Source: Methylobacterium mesophilicum SR1.6/6
Lineage (GTDB): Bacteria; Pseudomonadota; Alphaproteobacteria; Rhizobiales; Beijerinckiaceae
Assembly: GCF_000364445.2 (NCBI RefSeq)
Contig: NZ_CP043538.1
Span: 4,669,447-4,733,446 of the forward strand
Direction: 5' to 3'
Length of the DNA stretch: 64,000 bases
Shown here: positions 17,868-25,433 of the stretch, in pieces
Position numbering within the stretch: position 1 is the first letter of the stretch
How the letters are laid out: the number at the start of each line of letters is the position of its first letter
The notes under the pieces: model-generated
The model's input: the letters and a program-made list of their open reading frames with translations, nothing else
What the model was told of the DNA's origin: nothing
Database searches by the model: none
Made by a program: the position numbers and the translations under genes

Positions 17868-18998
17868 ATGACATCGCCGAATACCGCACGCCTGTTCGAG
17901 CCAATGACGCTCGATGGGCTCACTCTGGAGAACCGCATTCTGATCGCGCCGATGTGCCAGTATTCGGCCCGGGACGGCGAGGCCACCGACTGGCACATGA
18001 TGCACCTCGGCCAACTCGCCATGTCGGGGGCCGGCCTGCTCACCCTGGAGGCCACCGCGGTCTCTCCCGAGGCGCGGATCACCGCCTGGGACCTCGGGCT
18101 CTACAACGACGGCTGCGAGCGGGCGTTGGCCCGCGTGCTCGACGCGGTGCGCGAGTACGCGCCGGTGCCGGTCTGCATCCAGATCGCCCATGCCGGCCGC
18201 AAGGCCTCGAGCGACGCGCCCTGGGCCGGCGGCCAGCAGATCCCGCCGGAGCACGCCTACGGCTGGCGCACCGAGGCGCCCTCGGCCGTGCCCCACGGTG
18301 AGGGGGAGGTCCCGCCCCACGCCCTCGACGCCGCCGACCTGAAGCGCGTCCGCGACCAGTTTGTCGCCACGGCCAAGCGCGCCGTGCGGCTGGGCATCGA
18401 GGCGGTGGAACTGCACGGCGCCCACGGCTACCTGCTGCACCAGTTCCTGTCGCCGATCGCCAACAAGCGCACGGACCAGTACGGCGGCAGCCTCGAGAAC
18501 CGCATGCGCTTCCCGCTGGAGGTCTACGACGCGGTGCGCGACGTCGTCCCCGCGGGCAGCCCCGTCTGGCTGCGCGTCTCGGCCACCGACTGGGTCGAGG
18601 ACGGGTGGGACTTGGACGAGACGGTCGAGCTGGCCAAGGCCTTGAAGCGCGCGGGCTCGCCGGCGATCCACGTCTCCACGGGCGGCGTCTCGCCCAAGCA
18701 GGCGATCAAGCTCGGACCAGGCTATCAGGTGCCCTACGCCGAGCGGATCAAGGCCGAGACCGGCCTGACCACGATTGCGGTCGGCCTGATCACCGAGGCG
18801 CGGCAGGCCGAGACGATCCTGCAGGAGGGCAAGGCGGACGCGATCTCGCTGGCGCGGGCGATGCTGTACGATCCGCGCTGGCCCTGGCACGCGGCGGCCG
18901 AACTCGGCGCCCGGGTGCGGGCGCCGAAGCAGTACTGGCGCTCGCAGCCGCGGGAGTACAAGGACCTGTTCAAGGACACGGCGTTCGGGCAACGGTGA
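17868..18998 (+). CDS. NADH:flavin oxidoreductase, Old Yellow Enzyme family (YqjM-like)
   Basis: An FMN-dependent ene-reductase-type TIM-barrel protein of 376 residues. The start MTSPNTARLFEPMTL is followed by ENRILIAPMCQYSA, the YqjM subclass signature, whose Cys tunes the flavin. The proton-donor/nitrogen-binding region is seen as IQIAHAGRKAS and VELHGAHGYLLHQFLSP. Later blocks include NKRTDQYGGSLENR and IAVGLITE near the phosphate site, and ISLARAMLYDPRWPWHAA at the C terminus. The start at 17868 follows GGAG by 8 bases; ATG at 17853 would add five residues. Physiological substrates are unknown; related enzymes reduce activated alkenes. Confidence 0.9.
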   Translation: MTSPNTARLFEPMTLDGLTLENRILIAPMCQYSARDGEATDWHMMHLGQLAMSGAGLLTLEATAVSPEARITAWDLGLYNDGCERALARVLDAVREYAPVPVCIQIAHAGRKASSDAPWAGGQQIPPEHAYGWRTEAPSAVPHGEGEVPPHALDAADLKRVRDQFVATAKRAVRLGIEAVELHGAHGYLLHQFLSPIANKRTDQYGGSLENRMRFPLEVYDAVRDVVPAGSPVWLRVSATDWVEDGWDLDETVELAKALKRAGSPAIHVSTGGVSPKQAIKLGPGYQVPYAERIKAETGLTTIAVGLITEARQAETILQEGKADAISLARAMLYDPRWPWHAAAELGARVRAPKQYWRSQPREYKDLFKDTAFGQR

Positions 18999-19007
18999 GG
19001 CGATGCC

Positions 19008-19768
19008 TCACCGGGCCATCGCCCCGATGAGCGGTCCCAGCGGCCGGCTGATGTCCGAGCGCCCGATCCCCGGCGCGTAGAGGCTCGACACCGAGCCGTC
19101 GAGGAACAGGGCGTTGCGGCAGCCGAGGTCGTCCTTGAACAGCCGCGCGAAGGCCCCGAACGTCACCGGCCGCTCGGAGATCGCGAAAACCGCCACGTGT
19201 CCGTCCGCCGTCACGCCGACGCCGTTGCGGACCTTCTGGCTCGGCCCGTCGGCCGAGATCTTCGGGTGGATCTGGCCGTCGATCACCAGCATCGGGCCGG
19301 ACTGCGTGGCGTAGTCCGGCCGGACCTTCGTGCGCAGGTAGCGGGTCGTGTCGAGCACCCCGGCCTTGTCGCCCTTCACCCAGAACACGCCGTTGGGCTT
19401 GAGATGGAAATTCCCCGGGCCGTCCGTCGTGGAGACGTGCCGCATCTCGCGGCCGTCCTCGACGTAGAGGCCCACCGGCGCCTGATCCTTGTCGTACATG
19501 CCGGCATTCATCGCGAAGCTCAGGCGGCCACCCTGCTTCTCGGCCAGAGTGCCGAGGGATCCATAGGGCCGGCCGTCGCCCTGCAGCCAGAACAGGCGCA
19601 GCCGCTGCCGCCGCAGGTCGATCGCGCAGACCGTGAACGTCTCGCCCTGGGCCTGGACGGCCCGGCAGGTCTCGGGCGCGGTCGGGGGGCCGGGGTTGCT
19701 TCGGCGCGGCCGAGCAGGGGCAGCGCGAGCAGCGCAATCAACAGGGCGTGAGCCGGACGCATCGTCAT
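19008..19768 (-). pseudogene. Phosphodiester glycosidase family (DUF2233/NAGPA-like) gene with a frameshift
   Basis: The body encodes a DUF2233/NAGPA-type domain with SFAMNAGMYDKDQAPVG, FHLKPNGVFWV, SGPMLVIDGQIHP and ALFLDGSVSSLY. A good signal peptide (MRPAHALLIALLALPLLGRA) lies just upstream, starting at 19768, but in another frame. The two halves would be one reading frame if a single C were added to the coding-strand C-run that appears as six G at 19684-19689. So either the gene is truly broken, or the run is mis-sequenced, or the run is slippage-prone. Without the fix, an alternative in-frame opening exists far upstream but lacks a signal peptide. The family acts on N-acetylglucosamine phosphodiesters or exopolysaccharide outside the cytoplasm. 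Confidence 0.7.
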
Positions 19769-19979
19769 CACTCGTTCCGTGCCGCTCGAAGGCGCCGGAC
19801 AGCGGCGCCGAGAGGTGTGGGCGGCGCGTCTCGCCCGGGAAAGCGGCGATTTTCGTGTCCGAAGCCGGCCTGGAGCTTGCGCGCACGCCAGCGGCGGCGC
19901 GCCGCGGAGCAAGACTGGACCGTTTTGGCTGCTCGAACGTTTGTACAGCCAGAGGGCGGTATTCCACGGAGATGACGTG

Positions 19980-20474
19980 ATGAAGGGTGCAGTGCTCGGC
20001 TCGGCCCTGCTGGCTGCAGGTGCCCTGGCGCTGGCGCCGGCCAGCGCCGACGCGCGCGGCTTCGGCGGCGGCGGTTTCCATGGTGGTGGCTTCCACGGCG
20101 GCGGCTTCGGCGGCTTCCGAGGCGGCGGATTCGGCGGCGGCTTCCGCGGCGCCGGCTTCCGTGGTGGTGGGTTCTACGGCGGCCGGGGCTTCTACGGCGG
20201 TCGAGGCTTCTACGGTGGCCGGGGCTACGGCTACGGCCTCGGCGGCCTGGGTCTCGGCGTCGGGCTGGGCCTCGCGGCCGGCGGCCTCTACGGCGGATAC
20301 GGCGGCTACGGCGGCTACGGCTACCCGGGCTACGGCTACGGGTATGGTGGCGGCTACGCCCCCGTCGGCTATTACGGCGGCGATTACGGCTACGGCGGCG
20401 GCTGCTACACGGTCCCGCGGGTGCGCTGGACGCCGTACGGATACCGCCGGGTCCTGGTCGAGCGCTGCTACTGA
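19980..20474 (+). CDS. Exported Gly/Tyr-rich repeat protein
   Basis: A 164-residue protein with a signal peptide (VLGSALLAAGALALAPASADA) followed by a long glycine-rich body of repeats such as GGGFHGGGFHGGGFGG, GGRGFYGGRGFYGG and GGYGGYGGYG. It ends in a short non-repetitive tail (CYTVPRVRWTPYGYRRVLVERCY) with two cysteines. Similar small glycine-rich proteins are common in Methylobacterium and other Hyphomicrobiales; no function is established. The tail resembles those that follow a glycine-rich spacer in envelope proteins. The ATG at 19980 follows GGAG. An intrinsic terminator follows the stop. Confidence 0.82.
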   Translation: MKGAVLGSALLAAGALALAPASADARGFGGGGFHGGGFHGGGFGGFRGGGFGGGFRGAGFRGGGFYGGRGFYGGRGFYGGRGYGYGLGGLGLGVGLGLAAGGLYGGYGGYGGYGYPGYGYGYGGGYAPVGYYGGDYGYGGGCYTVPRVRWTPYGYRRVLVERCY

Positions 20475-20516
20475 GCCGCGCCCGGCAGCAAGACCGACAG
20501 CGAGAAAGAACGGGAG

Positions 20517-20540
20517 AGGCCGCCTTCGGGCGGCCTTTTC
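20517..20540 (+). terminator. Rho-independent terminator after the Gly-rich gene
   Basis: AGGCCGCC at 20517-20524, loop TTCG, GGCGGCCT at 20529-20536, then TTTTC. The 8-bp GC stem with a UUCG tetraloop and U-tract is a classic intrinsic terminator. Confidence 0.9.
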
Positions 20541-20616
20541 CTTGCCTGCCGCCTTCCCGGCGTTGGACAGCTCAGACTAGGACGCCGATACTGGTATCGA
20601 ACGGCGGGAGACGGTC

Positions 20617-21921
20617 ATGAGCACGGCAACCGGGCAGGGGCCTTCCGGGGTGGATGCGGTCGAGATCCGCGATGCCAGCCTCACCGCCTTCTACCGATCG
20701 ATGACGCCATCGGAGCGGCACACCTTCTGGGCGTGCGCGGCCGGCTGGTGCCTCGACGGCATGGACTTCATGATCTACCCGCTGGTGATCGGGACGATCA
20801 TGGCCCTGTGGCACGTGGATTCCGGCACGGCCGGGCTCGCCGCCACCGTGACGCTGCTGGCCTCGGCGATCGGCGGCTGGCTCGCGGGCTTCATCGCCGA
20901 CCGGATCGGCCGGGTGCTGACCCTCCAGATCACGATCCTGTGGTTCTCGCTCTTCTCCCTGCTCTGCGCCTTCGTGCAGAACTTCGAGCAGCTCCTGATC
21001 GCCCGGGCGATCCTCGGCCTCGGCTTCGGCGGCGAGTGGGCGGCCGGCGCCGTGCTGATCGGCGAGACCATCCGAGCCGAGTATCGCGGCCGCGCCGTCG
21101 GCTCCGTGCAGTCCGGCTGGGCGATCGGATGGGGGCTCGCAGTCCTGTCGCAGGCGGTGCTGTTCTCGATTCTGCCGCCCGAGACGGCGTGGCGCTGGAT
21201 GTTCGCCGTGGGCGCGCTCCCGGCCCTGCTGATCTTCTACCTGCGCCGCTACGTCGAGGAGCCGCAGGTCGCCGCCGAGAGCCGCGCCCGCGCCGCGGCC
21301 TCCGGCGACCGGCCACAGATCTGGGAGATCTTCTCCGGGCCGATCCTCAAGACCACGCTGCTCGCCTCCCTGGCGGCGGCGGGGTGCCAGGGCGGCTACT
21401 ACGCGATCACCACCTGGGTGCCGCGTTTCCTCACCACCGAGCGCCACCTGTCGATCGTCTCCTCCACCGGCTACCTCGCGGCGCTGATCATCGGCTCGTT
21501 CACCGGCTACCTCGTGGGGGCGTGGCTCGCCGACCGGCTCGGGCGCCGTCCGCTGTTCCTGATCTTCTCGCTCGGCGCCATCGCGGTGATCGTCGCCTAC
21601 ACGCAGATCCCGCTCTCGAACGGCGTGCTCTGGGTGCTGGGCTTCCCGCTGGGGTTCTTCGCCTCCGGCTACTTCTCCGGCATGGGCGCCTTCCTGACCG
21701 AGCTGTACCCGACGCGCCTGCGCGGCTCGGGGCAGGGGTTCTGCTACAATTTCGGACGCGGCATCGGCGCCCTGTTCCCGGCGCTCGTCGGCTACCTCGC
21801 GGAGCGCGCCGGCCTCGCCTCCGCCATCGCGATCTTCGCCGCCGTCGCCTACGGGATCTTCTTCCTGGCGGCCTTCGCGCTGCCCGAGACCCGCGGCAAG
21901 GTCCTGCACGCGGATAGCTGA
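20617..21921 (+). CDS. MFS transporter, metabolite:H+ symporter type
   Basis: A 434-residue major facilitator protein with 12 predicted helices, of the aromatic/organic acid:H+ symporter (AAHS) branch. It has the TM1 GWCLDGMDFMIYPLVIG with the conserved Asp, loop 2-3 FIADRIGRVLTLQI, GFGGEWAAGAVLIGETI, and the second-half LADRLGRRPLFLIFSLG. ETAWRWMFAVGALPALLI is also typical. The gene stops 2 bases before the amidohydrolase gene, so the two form an operon that probably imports and then hydrolyses an aromatic or related ester/lactone substrate. The exact substrate is unknown. Confidence 0.88.
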   Translation: MSTATGQGPSGVDAVEIRDASLTAFYRSMTPSERHTFWACAAGWCLDGMDFMIYPLVIGTIMALWHVDSGTAGLAATVTLLASAIGGWLAGFIADRIGRVLTLQITILWFSLFSLLCAFVQNFEQLLIARAILGLGFGGEWAAGAVLIGETIRAEYRGRAVGSVQSGWAIGWGLAVLSQAVLFSILPPETAWRWMFAVGALPALLIFYLRRYVEEPQVAAESRARAAASGDRPQIWEIFSGPILKTTLLASLAAAGCQGGYYAITTWVPRFLTTERHLSIVSSTGYLAALIIGSFTGYLVGAWLADRLGRRPLFLIFSLGAIAVIVAYTQIPLSNGVLWVLGFPLGFFASGYFSGMGAFLTELYPTRLRGSGQGFCYNFGRGIGALFPALVGYLAERAGLASAIAIFAAVAYGIFFLAAFALPETRGKVLHADS

Positions 21922-21923
21922 TC

Positions 21924-22802
21924 ATGCCCGAGATCCGAGACTGCCCCGCCCCGGACCCCCATCCGGGCGGCCCGACCCGCTACGCCGTGCCGGGGGGCGC
22001 CGTGGACACCCATGCCCACGTCATCGGACTGCCGCCGGATTATCCCCTGGTCCCGGACCGGAGCTACACGCCTCCGGCGGCCCCGGCGGACCGATACCTC
22101 GCGATGCTCGACGGGACCGGCATGGCCAACGGGGTGCTGGTCCAGGTCAGCGTCCACGGCACCGACAACCGGCTGATGGTCGAGACGCTGCGCGCCAACC
22201 GGCAGCGCCTGCGCGGCATCGCAGTGATTCCCCTCGGCCTCCCGGACGCGGAACTCGCCGCCCTGAAGGAGGCCGGGGTGGTGGGCCTGCGCCTCAACGT
22301 CCTGTTCGGCGGCGGAGTCGGGCTCGATGCCGTCGAATCCTACGGGGCGCTCGCCCGCGAGATGGGCTGGCACCTCCAGTTCCTGCTCGACGCCCGGGAC
22401 CTGCCGCCGATCGCCGGCCGCCTTGCGCGGCTGCCGGTACCGCTGGTCTTCGACCATATGGGCCACATGCCGACCTCCGCCGGGCTGGACCATCCGGGCT
22501 TCCAGGCACTCCTCGGCCTCGTGGCCGACGGGAACTGGGTCAAGCTGTCCGGCGCCTTCCGGGATTCCGTGGAGGGGCCGCCCTATGCCGACACGATCCC
22601 CTTCGCCCGCGCGCTCAACGACGCCGCCCCCGAGCGCTGCCTCTGGGGGTCGGACTGGCCGCACGTCGCCGCCTGGGACGGGCCGCCCCGGACCTCGACG
22701 CTCCTCGACCTGATGGCCGACTGGGTGCCGGACGCGGACCGGCGCCGGATGGTCTTCGTCGACAATCCCCGGCGGCTCTACGGATTCGCGGCCGGTCCGT
22801 GA
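21924..22802 (+). CDS. Amidohydrolase-2 family hydrolase (LigI-like)
   Basis: A 292-residue amidohydrolase-2 (PF04909) TIM-barrel protein. The N-terminal metal motif is VDTHAHVIG, with HxH. Further blocks are GTDNRLMVETLRANRQRLRG, LQFLLDARDLPPI, VFDHMGHMPTSAG with the mid-barrel His, and a C-terminal RCLWGSDWPHVAAWDG, with the conserved Asp of the last strand. The overall pattern matches 2-pyrone-4,6-dicarboxylate lactonase and related hydrolases. The upstream MFS gene is separated by only 2 bases. The exact substrate is not determinable; aromatic ring-cleavage intermediates are a reasonable guess. Confidence 0.82.
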   Translation: MPEIRDCPAPDPHPGGPTRYAVPGGAVDTHAHVIGLPPDYPLVPDRSYTPPAAPADRYLAMLDGTGMANGVLVQVSVHGTDNRLMVETLRANRQRLRGIAVIPLGLPDAELAALKEAGVVGLRLNVLFGGGVGLDAVESYGALAREMGWHLQFLLDARDLPPIAGRLARLPVPLVFDHMGHMPTSAGLDHPGFQALLGLVADGNWVKLSGAFRDSVEGPPYADTIPFARALNDAAPERCLWGSDWPHVAAWDGPPRTSTLLDLMADWVPDADRRRMVFVDNPRRLYGFAAGP

Positions 22803-22990
22803 GCGACCGCCACGGTCGCGGACGGGCGCACCGGACGCAGGCCCCGACCGGGCGAGCCGCGGAGCGCCGGTGACGCACCGCCCCGTCGTCGCGGCACGCG
22901 ATGTGTTCCCCCGGATCACCGTCCGCTGCGCGGCAGAAATCCGGAACCGCGCCGGCCGCCGATCCGTGCGCACCGCGGCAGGAGCCGACC

Positions 22991-23494
22991 CTACGCCTTC
23001 CCGTCCCGGATCCGGCGCAAGGCGTCGAACGGCCCCGCATCGTCGCCGGCCACGACCGGCTCGAAGGTGATGCCGGGCTTGCGGGGATAGGGATCGAGGC
23101 CGAGCGCCAGAAACTCGGCGGTCAGCGCGCCGAAATCGATGCGTCCGCCGACCAGGGGATCGGGGATGTCGGCGTCTTCGGCATCGGTGCCGGCGAGTTG
23201 GTCGGTATCGGTGAAGACCACCTCGACGGGTTCCCGGACCGGTGCCTCGAAGGGTTCGAGGCTCACGGTGCAGACCTGCGTGACCAGGGCCTCCACGGTG
23301 CCGGTGACCGTGAGCCGGCTGGTCGGTCCCTCGATGGCGAAGCGTCCGACCAGATCGCGGATGCCCGGGATGCCGAAATCGGCCGCGAGCGCCGCGCACT
23401 CGGCCGGGCTCGCCTCCACGGTGACGGCGCCGCGGCCCTGGGGCAGGCGCTCGACGTTCACCCAGCGCGCGAGCGGGAAGTCGTCCTGACTCAT
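22991..23494 (-). CDS. YceD family (DUF177) protein
   Basis: A 167-residue protein of the YceD/DUF177 family, whose plant homologues act in 23S rRNA processing and which often lies next to rpmF or plsX. The pattern VTVEASPAECAALAADFGI near residues 25-43, VTGTVEALVTQVCTVSLEPF with the conserved Cys, and DPYPRKPG at the C terminus match the alphaproteobacterial subgroup. It overlaps the upstream cytochrome chaperone gene by 4 bases (ATGA), so the pair is translationally coupled. The ATG at 23494 is the only plausible start. Confidence 0.85.
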   Translation of the reverse strand: MSQDDFPLARWVNVERLPQGRGAVTVEASPAECAALAADFGIPGIRDLVGRFAIEGPTSRLTVTGTVEALVTQVCTVSLEPFEAPVREPVEVVFTDTDQLAGTDAEDADIPDPLVGGRIDFGALTAEFLALGLDPYPRKPGITFEPVVAGDDAGPFDALRRIRDGKA

Positions 23495-24066
23495 GCGGTG
23501 CCTCCTGCAGTGTCTCCGGCCTCGGCCGATGCGGGCGCGAAGCCGTCCGGCTCCGGGAAGGGCGGCCCGGCCCCGAGCAGCCCGTCGAGGTCGGCCCCGG
23601 CCAGCGCCGCGTCGGCGGCCTGCACGTAGGCGGCGAGGCCGGTCCCATCCCCTTCGCCGCCCAGCACGTTCCGCACGAGGGCCGTGCGCAGGGAAGCCGT
23701 GTCGCCCGCGTTGAGCGCCGCGTCGTAGCCCTCGGCGCGACCGTAGAAGGCGGCACCGAGCTTCTTCATCCGCTTGGACACGCCCATGTCGCCGACGCCC
23801 AGCTCGCGCAGGGACGCGTCGAGCTGCGCGAACACGGAGTTCACAAGATCCTGCGCGACCTCGGCGGCCGGGGCCGGCAGCCGGTTCAGCCGGCGCAGGA
23901 CCAGGATGGCGTGCAGGCACAGGGATTCGAACCGGCCCTCCACGGTGTCGGGTATGCCGAGCCGCGTGTAGAGACCCGGCCGGCGCGCGGCCAGGCTGAG
24001 CGCCACGTGCAGGTCCTCAATGGCGCGGCGACGCGCGTTCGCGCGCCGGAACAGGCCGGCGATCAT
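23491..24066 (-). CDS. Ubiquinol-cytochrome c chaperone family protein (CBP3-like)
   Basis: A 191-residue protein of the ubiquinol-cytochrome C chaperone (PF03981, CBP3-like) family, thought to help assemble the bc1 complex. Recognisable segments are GLYTRLGIPDTVEGRFESLCLHAILVLRRL and VNSVFAQLDASLRELGVGD with the conserved GVGDMGVSKRMKKLG block, then AFYGRAEGYDAAL. The start at 24066 (MIAGLFRR) is preferred because the longer opening to 24141 is proline/glycine-rich. It overlaps yceD by 4 bases, an alphaproteobacterial arrangement in which bamE lies divergently nearby, as seen here. Confidence 0.85.
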   Translation of the reverse strand: MIAGLFRRANARRRAIEDLHVALSLAARRPGLYTRLGIPDTVEGRFESLCLHAILVLRRLNRLPAPAAEVAQDLVNSVFAQLDASLRELGVGDMGVSKRMKKLGAAFYGRAEGYDAALNAGDTASLRTALVRNVLGGEGDGTGLAAYVQAADAALAGADLDGLLGAGPPFPEPDGFAPASAEAGDTAGGTA

Positions 24067-24266
24067 GGGCGCCCCGCCGGGACCGGGAGGGCCGGTCGCA
24101 CCGCGTCCGCCCCTGTGCGGATGATGGCCATCTGTGGCCAAGCTTGCCTTGTCAAAGCCATAACCCCGCGGTACGGCAACCCACGCCCAGGGCGCAAGCG
24201 TCGTCGGAGTCCCGTGCCGGCGGCAGCGGTTGCGCCCCGTCCATCAACACGCTCTCTGGGGGCCCG

Positions 24267-24764
24267 ATGCGGCGCCGTCTCGTCCAGTCCTTCGCGCGCC
24301 TTGCCTTGGTCGGCCTCGCGGGAGCCGGCCTGTCCGGCTGCATCGGCGAGGAACTGCGCCACGGCTATCAGGTCGATCAGGCGGCCCTCGCCACAATCAA
24401 GCCCGGCATGAGCCCCGAACAGGTTCTGCAGATCCTCGGCACGCCGTCGACGGTGTCCACGGTGGGCAACAAGTCCTGGTACTACATCTCGCAGAACACC
24501 CGCCGGACGATCATGTTCCTGGGTGAGCAGGTCGAGGATCAGAAGGTCACGGCGATCTACTTCACCCCCGGCTTCAAGGTCGAGCGCGTGGCCCTCTACG
24601 GCCTCCAGGACGGCCGGATCTTCGACTTCATCGAGCGCACCACGCCGACGAGCGGCGCCGACCGCGCCTTCCTCAGCCAGCTGTTCCGCGGCCTGACCCG
24701 CTACGAGCCGTTCGGCAGCGGCAGGGGCACCAGCGTGGTGCCGGGCGCCAACCGCGGCCAGTGA
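24267..24764 (+). CDS. bamE: Outer membrane protein assembly factor BamE
   Basis: BamE/SmpA is a lipoprotein partner of the BAM complex that inserts beta-barrel proteins in the outer membrane. The 165-residue product has a signal peptide ending in the lipobox LSGC (GLSGCIGEE). It is followed by QAALATIKPGMSPEQVLQILGTPS, KSWYYISQNTR and FFTPGFK-like YFTPGFKVERV, the SmpA/OmlA fold. The tail is a Gly/Arg-rich extension typical of alphaproteobacteria. The 3' end overlaps the convergent HAD gene by 64 bases. It is divergent from the CBP3/YceD operon, 200 bases away. Confidence 0.93.
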   Translation: MRRRLVQSFARLALVGLAGAGLSGCIGEELRHGYQVDQAALATIKPGMSPEQVLQILGTPSTVSTVGNKSWYYISQNTRRTIMFLGEQVEDQKVTAIYFTPGFKVERVALYGLQDGRIFDFIERTTPTSGADRAFLSQLFRGLTRYEPFGSGRGTSVVPGANRGQ

Positions 24765-25432
24765 TCTGAGGTGCCGGCGGCCGAGCGGGCGACCTCTCGG
24801 GCGACCTCGGCGGGTTCGGAGAACAGATAGTCGGGCGCCTGCGCGGCGAGCGCCCGCGGATCGGTGAAGCCCCAGGTCACCGCGCCGAACGGGCAGCCGA
24901 GGGCGCGCGCCGCCTCCAGGTCGCGGATCTCGTCGCCGATGCACAGCGCCCGGGCCGGCGCGACCCCGGACCGCGCCAGCAGCGTCCGCAGGCGGCGCGC
25001 CTTCCCGAAGATCGAAGCCCCGCAGGCATAGGTGCCGATGCGCGCCGCGTTGTCGGGCCCGAGCACCCGGCGGACCGTGTCGGCGCGATTCGACGACAGG
25101 ATCGCCAGAGGCACGCCGGCCGCCGCGATGCCGGCCAGCATGTCCGTCACGCCGGGAAAGAGGGCGATCCGCGCGGCGTCCCGGGCAGCCAGCGCGTGCA
25201 TGTGGCGGGCGATCAGCGGCAGCTTCCAGCGGGGGATGCCGAGATGGGCCACGATCGCCCGGGCGCCCTGCAGCCGCAATCCGTCGACCTCGTGGGCCTC
25301 GACGCGCCGGAACCGGTAGCGGTCGGCGACCCCGTTCAGGACCGAGCAGAACCAGTCGAAGCTGTCGGCGAGCGTCCCGTCGAAGTCGAGGACGACGAGT
25401 CCGGGCGCGGCCGCTCCCGTCCGGAGGGCCAC
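24701..25432 (-). CDS. HAD family hydrolase
   Basis: A 243-residue haloacid-dehalogenase-superfamily phosphatase. Motif I is LVVLDFDGTLADSFDW near residues 12-27, motif II LAILSSNRAD, motif III with the Lys in the FGKARRL region, and motif IV ALCIGDEIRDLEAA. Subdomain C1 is the helical cap. The substrate is unknown; the layout is close to phosphoglycolate-phosphatase-like enzymes. The start is GTG at 25430-25432, one base downstream of the histidine kinase stop, so the two genes are very likely an operon. The last 64 bases overlap the 3' end of bamE on the other strand. Confidence 0.82.
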   Translation of the reverse strand: MALRTGAAAPGLVVLDFDGTLADSFDWFCSVLNGVADRYRFRRVEAHEVDGLRLQGARAIVAHLGIPRWKLPLIARHMHALAARDAARIALFPGVTDMLAGIAAAGVPLAILSSNRADTVRRVLGPDNAARIGTYACGASIFGKARRLRTLLARSGVAPARALCIGDEIRDLEAARALGCPFGAVTWGFTDPRALAAQAPDYLFSEPAEVAREVARSAAGTSDHWPRLAPGTTLVPLPLPNGS

Positions 25433-25433
25433 G

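Noticed and set aside
23915..23945. tRNA-like GGATTCGAACCGG segment
   Set aside because: It resembles the T-arm of a tRNA read in reverse but lies inside the CBP3-like gene and encodes conserved FESLCLHA; no cloverleaf can be made around it.
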